Source: Halanaerobium sp.
Lineage (GTDB): Bacteria; Bacillota; Halanaerobiia; Halanaerobiales; Halanaerobiaceae
DNA: 6,377 nucleotides
Direction: 5' to 3'
Assembly (NCBI GenBank): GCA_003070825.1
Contig: QBLP01000105.1
Location: forward strand, 1-6,377
Shown here: positions 1 through 6,358 of the stretch, piece by piece
Position numbering within the stretch: position 1 is the first letter of the stretch
Layout of the letters: each line of letters begins with the position of its first letter
Made by a program: the position numbers and the translations under genes
The notes under the pieces: model-generated
The model's database searches: none
The model's input: the letters and a program-made list of their open reading frames with translations, nothing else
What the model was told of the DNA's origin: nothing

Positions 1-569
1 GTAGTATATAACTTAATTAAACCTCTGTCTATTAAACGGTAAACAGTTTGCCGGGAAGTGTCAGCAATCTTTAAAACTTTTTTTAATTGATGATCTTTAT
101 CCCCGTTTTCCAGTAAATATTCTAAAATCAAAAACTGTTTTGGTGCTCTTTTTTTAAGCTGGTCAAGCTCGGCCTCATAGTCAGTGATTTCTGAATTTAA
201 TTTAAGCATTTCAATCTGCTTTTTTTGTGGTTTTTGTTCGGTTATTCCCGGCGGCAGAACACTCTTTATAACCTGAGCCAGATAAGCGTGATAATAGGCT
301 GCTGTCCAATAGAAAAGGTCCAGCAGTTCCTGCCCAAAAAAGCTCTCCGGGTAAAGCAGAGATTCTACTTTTTTTAGTTTTGATTTATCCACATCTGATT
401 CAGCCTTAGTTTTAACCACAAATCCGGTCAGTTTACGGCGGCCAAAAGGGACTCGAACAAGCTGCCCGATCTTAATTCTAGAACTTAATTCTTCAGGAAG
501 CAGATAATCACACTCCTTATTTAATTTTTTTAAAGGTAAATCAACTACAACCTTGATTATTTGATCCAT
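1..569 (-). CDS. priA: Primosomal protein N' (replication restart helicase PriA), N-terminal part
   Basis: PriA recognises stalled or repaired replication forks and reloads the replicative helicase. I translated the minus strand from the ATG at 569. It stays open to the window edge, giving 189 residues of a protein usually about 730-830 residues long, so the helicase core and zinc-binding region lie off the left edge. The 3'-DNA-end-binding domain is recognisable: VPFGRR at residues 40-45 followed by LTGFVV, then WTAAYY (88-93) and LPPG (105-108), all in the order known for PriA. Residues about 140-189 look like the winged-helix domain (SRQTVYRLIDRG). The start is supported by AGAGGG at 577-582, seven bases upstream. 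It lies downstream of the metK terminator, so it is probably transcribed separately, although I see no convincing promoter in the gap. The truncation is caused by the window edge; the sequence shows no break. Confidence 0.93.
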   Translation of the reverse strand, partial: MDQIIKVVVDLPLKKLNKECDYLLPEELSSRIKIGQLVRVPFGRRKLTGFVVKTKAESDVDKSKLKKVESLLYPESFFGQELLDLFYWTAAYYHAYLAQVIKSVLPPGITEQKPQKKQIEMLKLNSEITDYEAELDQLKKRAPKQFLILEYLLENGDKDHQLKKVLKIADTSRQTVYRLIDRGLIKLYT

Positions 570-638
570 TCTTATTCCCTCTCATTAAAAAATTAATTTG
601 ATTTTTTAACTGTTCTAAAAATAATCTGCTAACTAAAG

Positions 639-664
639 AAAAAACCGAAGGCAAAAACCTTCGG
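639..664 (-). terminator. Intrinsic terminator of metK
   Basis: On the minus strand, CCGAAGG and CCTTCGG form a perfect 7-bp stem (658-664 with 645-651) around a six-base loop. Six T's then C and TTT follow at 635-644. It starts about 30 bases after the metK stop, which is the classic Rho-independent layout. On the plus strand the stem is not followed by T's, so it works in one direction only. Confidence 0.9.
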
Positions 665-692
665 CAGCTAAAAGAAAATCTCTCCTTTATAA

Positions 693-1877
693 TTATTCCA
701 AACCAGCTTCTTTTCTCAAGTTATTCACTCTATCCACTTTTTCCCATGGTAGTTTTAGATCATGGCGTCCAAAATGACCGTAAGCAGCTACCTGTTTATA
801 AATTGGATTTCTTAAATTTAAATTTTTAATAATCTGAGCCGGTCTTAAATCAAATTCTTTTTTAACTATTTCTTCCAGTTCATTTTCTGGAATTACTGAA
901 GTACCAAAAGTATCAACCATTACCGAAAGTGGTCTGGCTACACCAATTGCATAAGCAATTTGAACTTCACATCTTTCTGCCAGCTCTGCAGCTACTATGT
1001 TTTTAGCAATATATCTGGCAGCATAGGAAGCGGAGCGATCAACTTTTGTCGGGTCTTTACCAGAAAATGCTCCTCCACCATGGTGAGCTGTTCCACCATA
1101 TGTATCAACGATAATTTTTCTTCCTGTTAGGCCTGTATCTCCATTTGGGCCTCCGATAACAAAACGGCCGGTTGGATTAACTAAAATCTCAGTCTCGTCT
1201 CTTAATAATTCTGGCTTAATTATTTCTTTTATAACATGTTTTGTTATATCTTCTTTAATCTGTTCCTGACTTACTTTTGGATGGTGCTGGGTAGAAACCA
1301 GTACTTTATCTACATAAACTGGTTTATCATCTTCATAGGCAACAGTAACCTGAGTTTTCCCATCTGGTCGCAGATATTTAAGTGGGCCATTTTTTCTGAC
1401 TTCGGCCAGTCTGCGGGCCAGTTTATGTGAGAGCATTACCGGCAGCGGCATTAATTCTTCTGTTTCATTAGAAGCATAGCCAAACATTAAACCCTGATCT
1501 CCAGCTCCTAAATCAGAATTAGATTCACCTGCCTTTTCTTCCAGTGAATGATCTACTCCCATAGCAATGTCTCCTGACTGCTCATCAATAGCTGTTAAAA
1601 CAGCACAGGTTTCACCATCAAAACCATATTTGGCTCTGGTATAACCTATTTCCTTAACAGTATCTCTGGCAATCTTTTTTAAATCAACATAGCAGGAAGT
1701 CGTAATTTCTCCAGCAATTAAGATTAAACCTGTGGTAACCATAGTCTCACAAGCTACCCTTGCATCTGGATCTTTTTCTATTATTGCATCCAGAACAGCA
1801 TCAGAAATCTGATCGGCAACCTTATCCGGATGACCTTCAGTTACAGATTCTGAGCTAAATAAATACTTCCGTGTCAT
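693..1877 (-). CDS. metK: S-adenosylmethionine synthetase (methionine adenosyltransferase)
   Basis: Makes S-adenosylmethionine from ATP and L-methionine, releasing phosphate and diphosphate; cytoplasmic, normally a homotetramer. With the start I prefer it has 394 residues, a normal length. Visible hallmarks are SSESVTEGHPDK near the N-terminus (HPDK at 16-19), signature GAGDQGLMFGYA (125-136), and the P-loop-like GGGAFSGKDPTKVDRS (267-282) with its ATP and phosphate-binding lysines and aspartate. The C-terminus has the usual GHFGR...PWEK pattern. An in-frame ATG at 1892 would add five residues (MKGDI). It has no ribosome site, whereas AGGTGAT at 1881-1887 lies three bases before the ATG at 1877, and the family normally begins M-x-x-x-Y-L-F-S-S-E-S. 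All key motifs are intact. It has its own promoter and terminator. Confidence 0.97.
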   Translation of the reverse strand: MTRKYLFSSESVTEGHPDKVADQISDAVLDAIIEKDPDARVACETMVTTGLILIAGEITTSCYVDLKKIARDTVKEIGYTRAKYGFDGETCAVLTAIDEQSGDIAMGVDHSLEEKAGESNSDLGAGDQGLMFGYASNETEELMPLPVMLSHKLARRLAEVRKNGPLKYLRPDGKTQVTVAYEDDKPVYVDKVLVSTQHHPKVSQEQIKEDITKHVIKEIIKPELLRDETEILVNPTGRFVIGGPNGDTGLTGRKIIVDTYGGTAHHGGGAFSGKDPTKVDRSASYAARYIAKNIVAAELAERCEVQIAYAIGVARPLSVMVDTFGTSVIPENELEEIVKKEFDLRPAQIIKNLNLRNPIYKQVAAYGHFGRHDLKLPWEKVDRVNNLRKEAGLE

Positions 1878-1880
1878 AAT

Positions 1881-1887
1881 ATCACCT
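1881..1887 (-). promoter_or_regulatory. metK ribosome binding site, decides the start
   Basis: AGGTGAT pairs with the 3' end of 16S rRNA on the 3' side of the usual AGGAGG core, which suits the short three-base gap to the ATG at 1877. This sequence lies inside the longer reading frame that starts at 1892, which argues that the longer frame is not used. Confidence 0.75.
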
Positions 1888-1944
1888 TTCATCTATACTT
1901 ATTGCGAACTAAAAGCAAATTTTACTAAGATAATCAATAAATTT

Positions 1945-1973
1945 AGTTTAGCACATAATATTTAGACTGTCAA
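1945..1973 (-). promoter_or_regulatory. Sigma-A-type promoter of metK
   Basis: On the minus strand a perfect -35 box TTGACA (1968-1973) is separated by exactly 17 bases from TAAACT (1945-1950), a 4-of-6 match to the -10 consensus. Transcription would begin near 1938, leaving a leader of about 60 bases before the metK ATG at 1877. That is too short for a SAM-sensing riboswitch plus terminator. The -35 box begins one base after the lgt stop codon. Confidence 0.7.
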
Positions 1974-1974
1974 T

Positions 1975-2766
1975 TTAGCTGCTTTGATTTGATTTCTTCT
2001 CTTTTCTAATATAATAAAACAAATAAAGTCCGACAAAGATCAGTAATATACTGATTAATCTGGCAACCTGAAAATCAAAAATCAAAAGACTATCTGTTCG
2101 CTGGCCTTCTATAAAAAATCTAAAAATAGAATAAATTATTAAGTATAACGAAAATACTTCTCCATCTTTTTTGAAATCAGAACGAAGATAAAAAATCAAA
2201 AAAAGAAAAAGAAGAAAGTCAGCTGCTGATTCGTAAAAAAACGCGGCTTCCCGGTATGCCCCTTCAATATACATCTGTTTTTTGATAAAGTCTGGAAAAA
2301 CATTATAGTAACTTTCGTCTACAATCTGCCCAAAAGCTTCTTGATTAATAAAGTTACCCCAGCGACCAACTGATTGTGCTAAAGCCATTAATGGCGCCAG
2401 ATAATCAAGGGCCAATAGAAAGTTTTTCTTTCTTTTGTTAGAAAGCAGGTAAAGAATAAGAATTCCAATTAATATTCCACCATGAATTGCCAGCCCACCT
2501 TCATTAACGGCTATAATTTTTACTGGATACGCTAAATAATAATCCAGATTAAAAATTACATAGTATAGCCTTGCCCCTAGAATGCCTAGAGGAAAAGCTA
2601 TAATTATGAAGTCTAGAAAAAATTCAAAATCAAATTCTTTTTCTCTTTTCAACAATAAGTTCAAAATAAAAAGCGAAATTATTAAAGCAGATACAATTAA
2701 AAAACCATACCATCTTATTTCTAACGAAAATATCCTAATCATTACCGGATCAATAATTTTTATCAC
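1975..2766 (-). CDS. lgt: Prolipoprotein diacylglyceryl transferase (Lgt)
   Basis: Transfers diacylglycerol from phosphatidylglycerol to the lipobox cysteine of prolipoproteins, the first step of lipoprotein maturation, in the cytoplasmic membrane. About 263 residues with roughly seven hydrophobic segments, normal for the family. Seen in order: IRWYG (17-21), GARLYY (64-69), the IHGG loop with His95, the signature GRWGNFINQEAFG (134-146), and FFIEGQRTD (217-225). By spacing, Arg135, Asn138, Glu143 and Arg223 correspond to the E. coli catalytic or binding residues Arg143, Asn146, Glu151 and Arg239. The C-terminal tail is lysine-rich (RKEKKSNQSS). The frame opens at GTG 2766, five bases after the upstream permease stop, so translation may be coupled. 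That GTG has no ribosome site of its own, and the true start could be a few codons downstream. No promoter is visible in the five-base gap, so it probably shares the importer transcript. Confidence 0.95.
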   Translation of the reverse strand: MIKIIDPVMIRIFSLEIRWYGFLIVSALIISLFILNLLLKREKEFDFEFFLDFIIIAFPLGILGARLYYVIFNLDYYLAYPVKIIAVNEGGLAIHGGILIGILILYLLSNKRKKNFLLALDYLAPLMALAQSVGRWGNFINQEAFGQIVDESYYNVFPDFIKKQMYIEGAYREAAFFYESAADFLLFLFLIFYLRSDFKKDGEVFSLYLIIYSIFRFFIEGQRTDSLLIFDFQVARLISILLIFVGLYLFYYIRKEKKSNQSS

Positions 2767-2768
2767 CT
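2762..2768 (-). promoter_or_regulatory. Shine-Dalgarno-like AGGTGAT overlapping the nominal lgt start
   Basis: The same heptamer that serves metK occurs here, but it contains the GTG at 2766-2764 instead of preceding it. Measured from this site, the nearest in-frame codons at a workable distance are ATT at 2757 (4-base gap) and ATT at 2754 (7-base gap). The first in-frame ATG, at 2742, is 19 bases away. It may instead be a chance match, with lgt started from GTG by coupling to the permease stop. Confidence 0.4.
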
Positions 2769-2771
2769 ATC

Positions 2772-3653
2772 TTAAACATTTTTCATTTTTGGATCCAGTG
2801 CATCTCTTAAACCATCACCAAGAAGATTAAATCCTAAAACACCAAAAATAATTGCCAGTCCCGGAAAAGTGGCTACCCAGGGTGCTTTCTGCAGAGAACT
2901 TCTGGCATCACTTAACATTGCTCCCCATTCTGGAGAAGGAGGCTGTGCACCCAAACCAAGAAAACTTAAGGCTGCAGCTTCTAAAATTGCAGTTGCAATA
3001 CTTAAAGTTGTCTGGACAATTAAAGGCGCCATAGCATTTGGCAGAAGGTGTTTGAATATAATCCTGAGATCTCCGGCACCTAAGGCTCTGGCAGCACTAA
3101 TATATTCACTCTCTTTAATTGAAAGAACTGAAGATCTAACAATTCTTGCAAAACGCGGCACATTAATAATCCCAATTGCAATCATTGCATTTTTTAACTG
3201 TGGTCCCAAAATAGCGACTATACCAATAGCCAATAAAATGCTTGGAAAAGCAAGCATAATATCCATAAATCTCATAATAACCATATCTAATTTACCGCCG
3301 TAATAACCGGCCAATAGTCCAAACCCTACCCCAAATAATAATGCTAATGCCACGGAAAATAATCCTACCTGAAGAGAAATCCTTGAGCCGTAAATTATTC
3401 TACTTAAAATATCTCTTCCCAGACCATCGGTTCCTAATAAGTGTTCAGAAGATGGTGCCTCATATCGGGATATAATATTTGTTTTTATAGGATCATATGG
3501 AGCTAATACTGGAGCTAGTACAGCAACCAAAATTAAAAATATAATAATAACTAATCCTGCAATTCCAATTTTACTCTGAAGTAATCTCCGCCAGGCCTCA
3601 AGCCAGGGGTTTGTATTCTTTTTCATTACTCTATTCTCATTACTATCTGCCAT
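2772..3653 (-). CDS. Peptide-type ABC importer permease, DppC/OppC family
   Basis: Second membrane subunit of a peptide/nickel-type ABC importer, pairing with the DppB-like protein to form the channel. 293 residues, normal length. Residues about 16-70 are the OppC-type N-terminal region, with a first membrane helix near 31-53 and LAPYDP after it. HLLGTDGLGRDILSR (71-85) is the family's typical periplasmic-loop motif. The transport domain spans about 95-285 and holds the EAA loop that docks the ATPase (EYISAARALGAGD, 183-195, then HLLPN at 202-206). LSFLGLGAQPPSPEWG (229-244) is also characteristic. The start at 3653 follows AGGAGAGGAG (3663-3672), which overlaps the upstream permease stop codon; an internal ATG at codon 10 has no such site. 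The substrate cannot be read from the permease: dipeptide, oligopeptide, glutathione and nickel importers share this fold. Confidence 0.94.
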   Translation of the reverse strand: MADSNENRVMKKNTNPWLEAWRRLLQSKIGIAGLVIIIFLILVAVLAPVLAPYDPIKTNIISRYEAPSSEHLLGTDGLGRDILSRIIYGSRISLQVGLFSVALALLFGVGFGLLAGYYGGKLDMVIMRFMDIMLAFPSILLAIGIVAILGPQLKNAMIAIGIINVPRFARIVRSSVLSIKESEYISAARALGAGDLRIIFKHLLPNAMAPLIVQTTLSIATAILEAAALSFLGLGAQPPSPEWGAMLSDARSSLQKAPWVATFPGLAIIFGVLGFNLLGDGLRDALDPKMKNV

Positions 3654-3670
3654 TTCGATAATCTCCTCTC

Positions 3671-4675
3671 CTACTCATACTGAATCCTTGGATCTACTAA
3701 AGCATATGATAAATCAACAATTAAATTTACTATTACAAATACACCGGCAAAAAACAAGATTCCTCCCTGTACAATTGGGAAATCGCGAGCATAAATTGCA
3801 TCAACTAGATATTTACCCAGTCCAGGCCAGGAAAAAATTGTTTCAGTCATCACGGCTCCTCCAAGCAAAACTCCAAACTGAAGCCCAACAACTGTAATAA
3901 TTGGTACCATAGCATTTTTTAAAGCGTGCTTAAAAATTACGATTTTTCTTTTAAGACCTTTAGCATAAGCAGTTCTAATAAAATCTTTTCTTAGTACTTC
4001 TAACATTGAAGATCTTGTCATTCTGGCGATTATTGCCATTGGTATAGTCCCTAAAGCAACTGCCGGTAGGACCAGGTGATGTAAAATGTCTTTTAATGCA
4101 TTAAAATTAAGCTGAATTATGCTGTCAATGACATATAAATTTGTAATGGGAGTAAAGTCCAGGCCTACTCCAATCCTTGATGAAGGTGGAAACCAGCCTA
4201 ACTCAACAGCAAAAAGCCAGATAAACATCAACCCCAGCCAGAAAATAGGCATTGAAACTCCCATTAAGGCAATCAGCATGCTTAAATTATCAAACCAGGA
4301 GTTCTGGTTTATTGAGGCAAAAATCCCTGCAGGAATTCCAACTACAACCGCAAATATCATTGCGAAAAATGATAATTCTAAAGTTGCTGGAAACCTCTGT
4401 GCTAGTTCAGCACTGACAGGATTATTACTCATTATGGACCTGCCTAAATCTCCCCGCAATAAATCTTTAACATACCGCCAAAATTGCACCGGCAGCGGGT
4501 CATTTAGACCCATCTGTTCTCTTAATCTTTGCAGCGCTTCATCAGTAGCTCTCTCTCCCAGCATAGTCTGGGCAGGATCACCAGGAATTAAATGAACAAT
4601 TAAAAAAACTATAACTGCTACTCCAATTAAAATTGGAATTAAAGCAAGTAATCTTTTAATAATATAGTTAATCAT
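3671..4675 (-). CDS. Peptide-type ABC importer permease, DppB/OppB family
   Basis: First membrane subunit of the importer. 334 residues, normal for DppB. It opens with the family pattern of a short basic stretch, a long helix (about 9-30) and HLIPGDPA (28-35), then an extracytoplasmic region with LGLNDP-like and LRGDLGRS motifs (MGLNDP 55-60, LRGDLGRS 73-80). Further helices lie near 100-122, 133-157, 255-277 and 303-323. The ATPase-docking EAA loop is DFIRTAYAKGLK (231-242) followed by FKHALKNAMVPI (248-259). The C-terminus ends in DLSYALVDPRIQYE, as in relatives. The start ATG at 4675 is preceded by AGGAAGGTG (4686-4694) at a ten-base distance. Seventeen bases separate its stop from the DppC-like start, so the two are surely co-transcribed and made in similar amounts. 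Confidence 0.95.
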   Translation of the reverse strand: MINYIIKRLLALIPILIGVAVIVFLIVHLIPGDPAQTMLGERATDEALQRLREQMGLNDPLPVQFWRYVKDLLRGDLGRSIMSNNPVSAELAQRFPATLELSFFAMIFAVVVGIPAGIFASINQNSWFDNLSMLIALMGVSMPIFWLGLMFIWLFAVELGWFPPSSRIGVGLDFTPITNLYVIDSIIQLNFNALKDILHHLVLPAVALGTIPMAIIARMTRSSMLEVLRKDFIRTAYAKGLKRKIVIFKHALKNAMVPIITVVGLQFGVLLGGAVMTETIFSWPGLGKYLVDAIYARDFPIVQGGILFFAGVFVIVNLIVDLSYALVDPRIQYE

Positions 4676-4703
4676 TTCCTAATTACACCTTCCTATTCAA
4701 AGT

Positions 4704-4733
4704 TAATCTGCGGCTAAAAATAGCCGCAGATTA
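4704..4733 (-). other. Intercistronic hairpin between binding-protein and permease genes
   Basis: A perfect inverted repeat: 13-base arms at 4704-4716 and 4721-4733 around a four-base loop, with the GC-rich core CTGCGGCTA / TAGCCGCAG. On the minus-strand transcript the stem is followed by AACTTTGAATAGG, not by a run of U's, so it is not a convincing terminator for the operon. On the plus strand GTTTTATTATT follows, so it could stop antisense transcription. By analogy with malE-malF style operons, a hairpin here may protect the 3' end of the binding-protein message, so that more binding protein than permease is made. That role is inferred from position and shape. Confidence 0.75.
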
Positions 4734-4760
4734 GTTTTATTATTAAATTATATTTATTCT

Positions 4761-6320
4761 CTATTCTTCTAACCACAATCTGTGCAGTTTTTCTGTTCCA
4801 GTTGGGTTAGGTATATAATTTTTAACTTCATCTTTTAAAGCAATTGGTGGTGTTGAGTGAACTAAAGGAACCCAGGGAGCATCTTTATGGATGATTTCCT
4901 GTGCTTCCATGTAAAGTTCAACTCTTTTATCATGATCCATTGTTTTTTGTGCTTCAACTAATATTTCATGCAGTTCTTCACTTTCATAGGCATTATTACT
5001 GTTAGTTTTGTCTAAAAGCACATATAAGAAGTTATCTGGATCACCATTATCACCAGTCCAGCCTAACATATAGGTTGGAGCTTCCTGATGTTCTGTTTTG
5101 TCAAGATAGGTACTCCAGTCATAAGTTACTAAATTAGCAGTGACACCAATCTCACTTAAATAACTTTGAATAGCCTGGCCAATAAATTTACCCTGTGGGA
5201 TATATGGTCTTGGAACAGGCAGATACCAGAGATCAAATTCAAAACCGTCTGCATAGCCAGCTTCAGCTAATAATTCTTTAGCTTTTTCTGGATTATATTC
5301 ATAGGGCTCAATATTATCATTGTAACCCCAGATAGAAGGTGGCATTGGATTCTTAGCTGGTTCTGCTAAACCTGCATAGAAAGCATCAATAATAGCCTGC
5401 TTGTCAATTGCATGGTTAAAGGCTCTTCTGACTCTAACATCATCAAAAGGCTCAAAATTTAAGTTCATAGCAAAATAGCCAACATTCATACTTGGTCTTA
5501 AAGAAAGTTTTAGTTTATCAGAATTTCTGATAGCCTCAACATCTTCAGGACTTACTCCATCCATCATATCAATTGTTCCTGCCTGTAATTCCATAAAACG
5601 AGCTGAGTTATCAGGAATTGAGCGGAAAACAATCTCGTCAATATAAGCTCTTTCTCGCCAGTAATTTTCATTTGCCTTTAAGATAACTCTATCTCCCTGA
5701 CGCCACTCTTCTAAAGTATAAGCACCAGTTCCTACAGGATTCTTAAAGTAATCTTCTCCATATTTCTTAACAGCCTCTGGGCTGGCAATTCCAAAGGGAA
5801 CCATAGCCAGATTGTTTAAGAAAGGAGCCTGTTTTTCAGAAAGAACGAATTCTACTGTATATTCGTCTACTACATTAACTTCCTGAATAATTCCAGGAAA
5901 ACCCTGGAACATATAACCATAATAGGTGAACTCTCCACCAATGTGATAAGGATGATCTTCTAAACGCCAACGGTCAAAGTTCCACTTTACTGCTTCAGCA
6001 TTAAAAGGATTTCCGTCATGAAATTCTACACCTTCACGTAAGTTGAAAGTCCAGGTTAAACCATCTTCAGATACTTCCCAGTCTGTTGCCAGAGCTGGCT
6101 CTACTTCTGTTGTGCCGGGTGTATAATCAACAAGGGTATCATAAATCTGCTGAGTTACTTTAAACGATTCTCCGTCAGTAACCTGAATTGGATCCAGGCC
6201 TACTGAGTCTCCTCCACGGCCAAAAACTAAGGTTCCACCCTGTTCCTGGGCCATTACTCCTGTCACAAACACCGACATTACTACTAAAATAATTAAAGTT
6301 GTTAAAGTTATTTTTCTCAT
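4761..6320 (-). CDS. Periplasmic substrate-binding protein of a peptide-type ABC importer (DppA-like, SBP family 5)
   Basis: Captures the substrate outside the membrane and delivers it to the two permeases encoded next. 519 residues from the preferred ATG at 6320, typical for this family. Residues 1-24 are a signal peptide: basic MRK, a hydrophobic core, and VMA before QEQ as a type I cleavage site. There is no lipobox cysteine, so it should be a free periplasmic protein. Family marks: LATDWEVSEDGLTWTFNLREG around residues 77-98 (bases not shown), NLNFEPFDDVRVRRAFNHAI (286-305), and GWTGDNGDPDNF (420-431). The last closely resembles E. coli DppA, where this loop holds the aspartate that contacts the peptide amino group. 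The mature protein is very acidic, about 84 Asp+Glu to 41 Lys+Arg by hand count. A longer frame from ATG 6341 would place the ribosome site inside the gene. Dipeptides or short peptides are the likely substrate; other small solutes are possible. Confidence 0.93.
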   Translation of the reverse strand: MRKITLTTLIILVVMSVFVTGVMAQEQGGTLVFGRGGDSVGLDPIQVTDGESFKVTQQIYDTLVDYTPGTTEVEPALATDWEVSEDGLTWTFNLREGVEFHDGNPFNAEAVKWNFDRWRLEDHPYHIGGEFTYYGYMFQGFPGIIQEVNVVDEYTVEFVLSEKQAPFLNNLAMVPFGIASPEAVKKYGEDYFKNPVGTGAYTLEEWRQGDRVILKANENYWRERAYIDEIVFRSIPDNSARFMELQAGTIDMMDGVSPEDVEAIRNSDKLKLSLRPSMNVGYFAMNLNFEPFDDVRVRRAFNHAIDKQAIIDAFYAGLAEPAKNPMPPSIWGYNDNIEPYEYNPEKAKELLAEAGYADGFEFDLWYLPVPRPYIPQGKFIGQAIQSYLSEIGVTANLVTYDWSTYLDKTEHQEAPTYMLGWTGDNGDPDNFLYVLLDKTNSNNAYESEELHEILVEAQKTMDHDKRVELYMEAQEIIHKDAPWVPLVHSTPPIALKDEVKNYIPNPTGTEKLHRLWLEE

Positions 6321-6332
6321 ACTATACTTCTT

Positions 6333-6338
6333 CCTCCT
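6333..6338 (-). promoter_or_regulatory. Ribosome binding site of the binding-protein gene, decides the start
   Basis: A full AGGAGG stands 12 bases before the ATG at 6320, with AGGAAG as a closer alternative pairing. The in-frame ATG at 6341 has only ATTACAGACAAAA before it, with no ribosome site. The longer version would also put MRRKKYS ahead of an otherwise ordinary signal peptide. The promoter itself is not in the window. Confidence 0.75.
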
Positions 6339-6358
6339 CATTTTTGTCTGTAATATAT

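Noticed and set aside
570..638. priA promoter in the gap after the metK terminator
   Set aside because: The best pair, TTAGCA with TTAAAA at 17 bases, matches the -10 consensus at only 3 of 6 positions in a very AT-rich stretch, so I cannot support it.
1236..1430. Plus-strand open frame of 64 codons inside metK
   Set aside because: It lies opposite well-conserved metK codons, lacks a ribosome site and resembles no family I know; it is an antisense shadow.
2582..3303. Plus-strand open frames opposite lgt and the DppC-like gene (2582-2830, 2852-3034, 2869-3303)
   Set aside because: They overlap each other and the antisense of conserved membrane proteins, and show no family motifs; they are shadows of the real genes.
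3688..4595. Plus-strand open frames opposite the DppB-like gene (3688-3897 and 4119-4595)
   Set aside because: These are antisense to intact, conserved permease sequence with no supporting start signals.
4622..4637. Palindrome with 7-base arms (TCCAATT / AATTGGA) near the start of the DppB-like gene, considered as an operator
   Set aside because: It falls inside codons for the first membrane helix (repeats of I, L, P and G), where AT-rich codon use readily gives such symmetry, and no promoter lies beside it.
4704..4733. The intercistronic hairpin as a terminator ending the binding-protein transcript
   Set aside because: No U-run follows the stem in the direction of transcription, and the permeases downstream have no other visible promoter.
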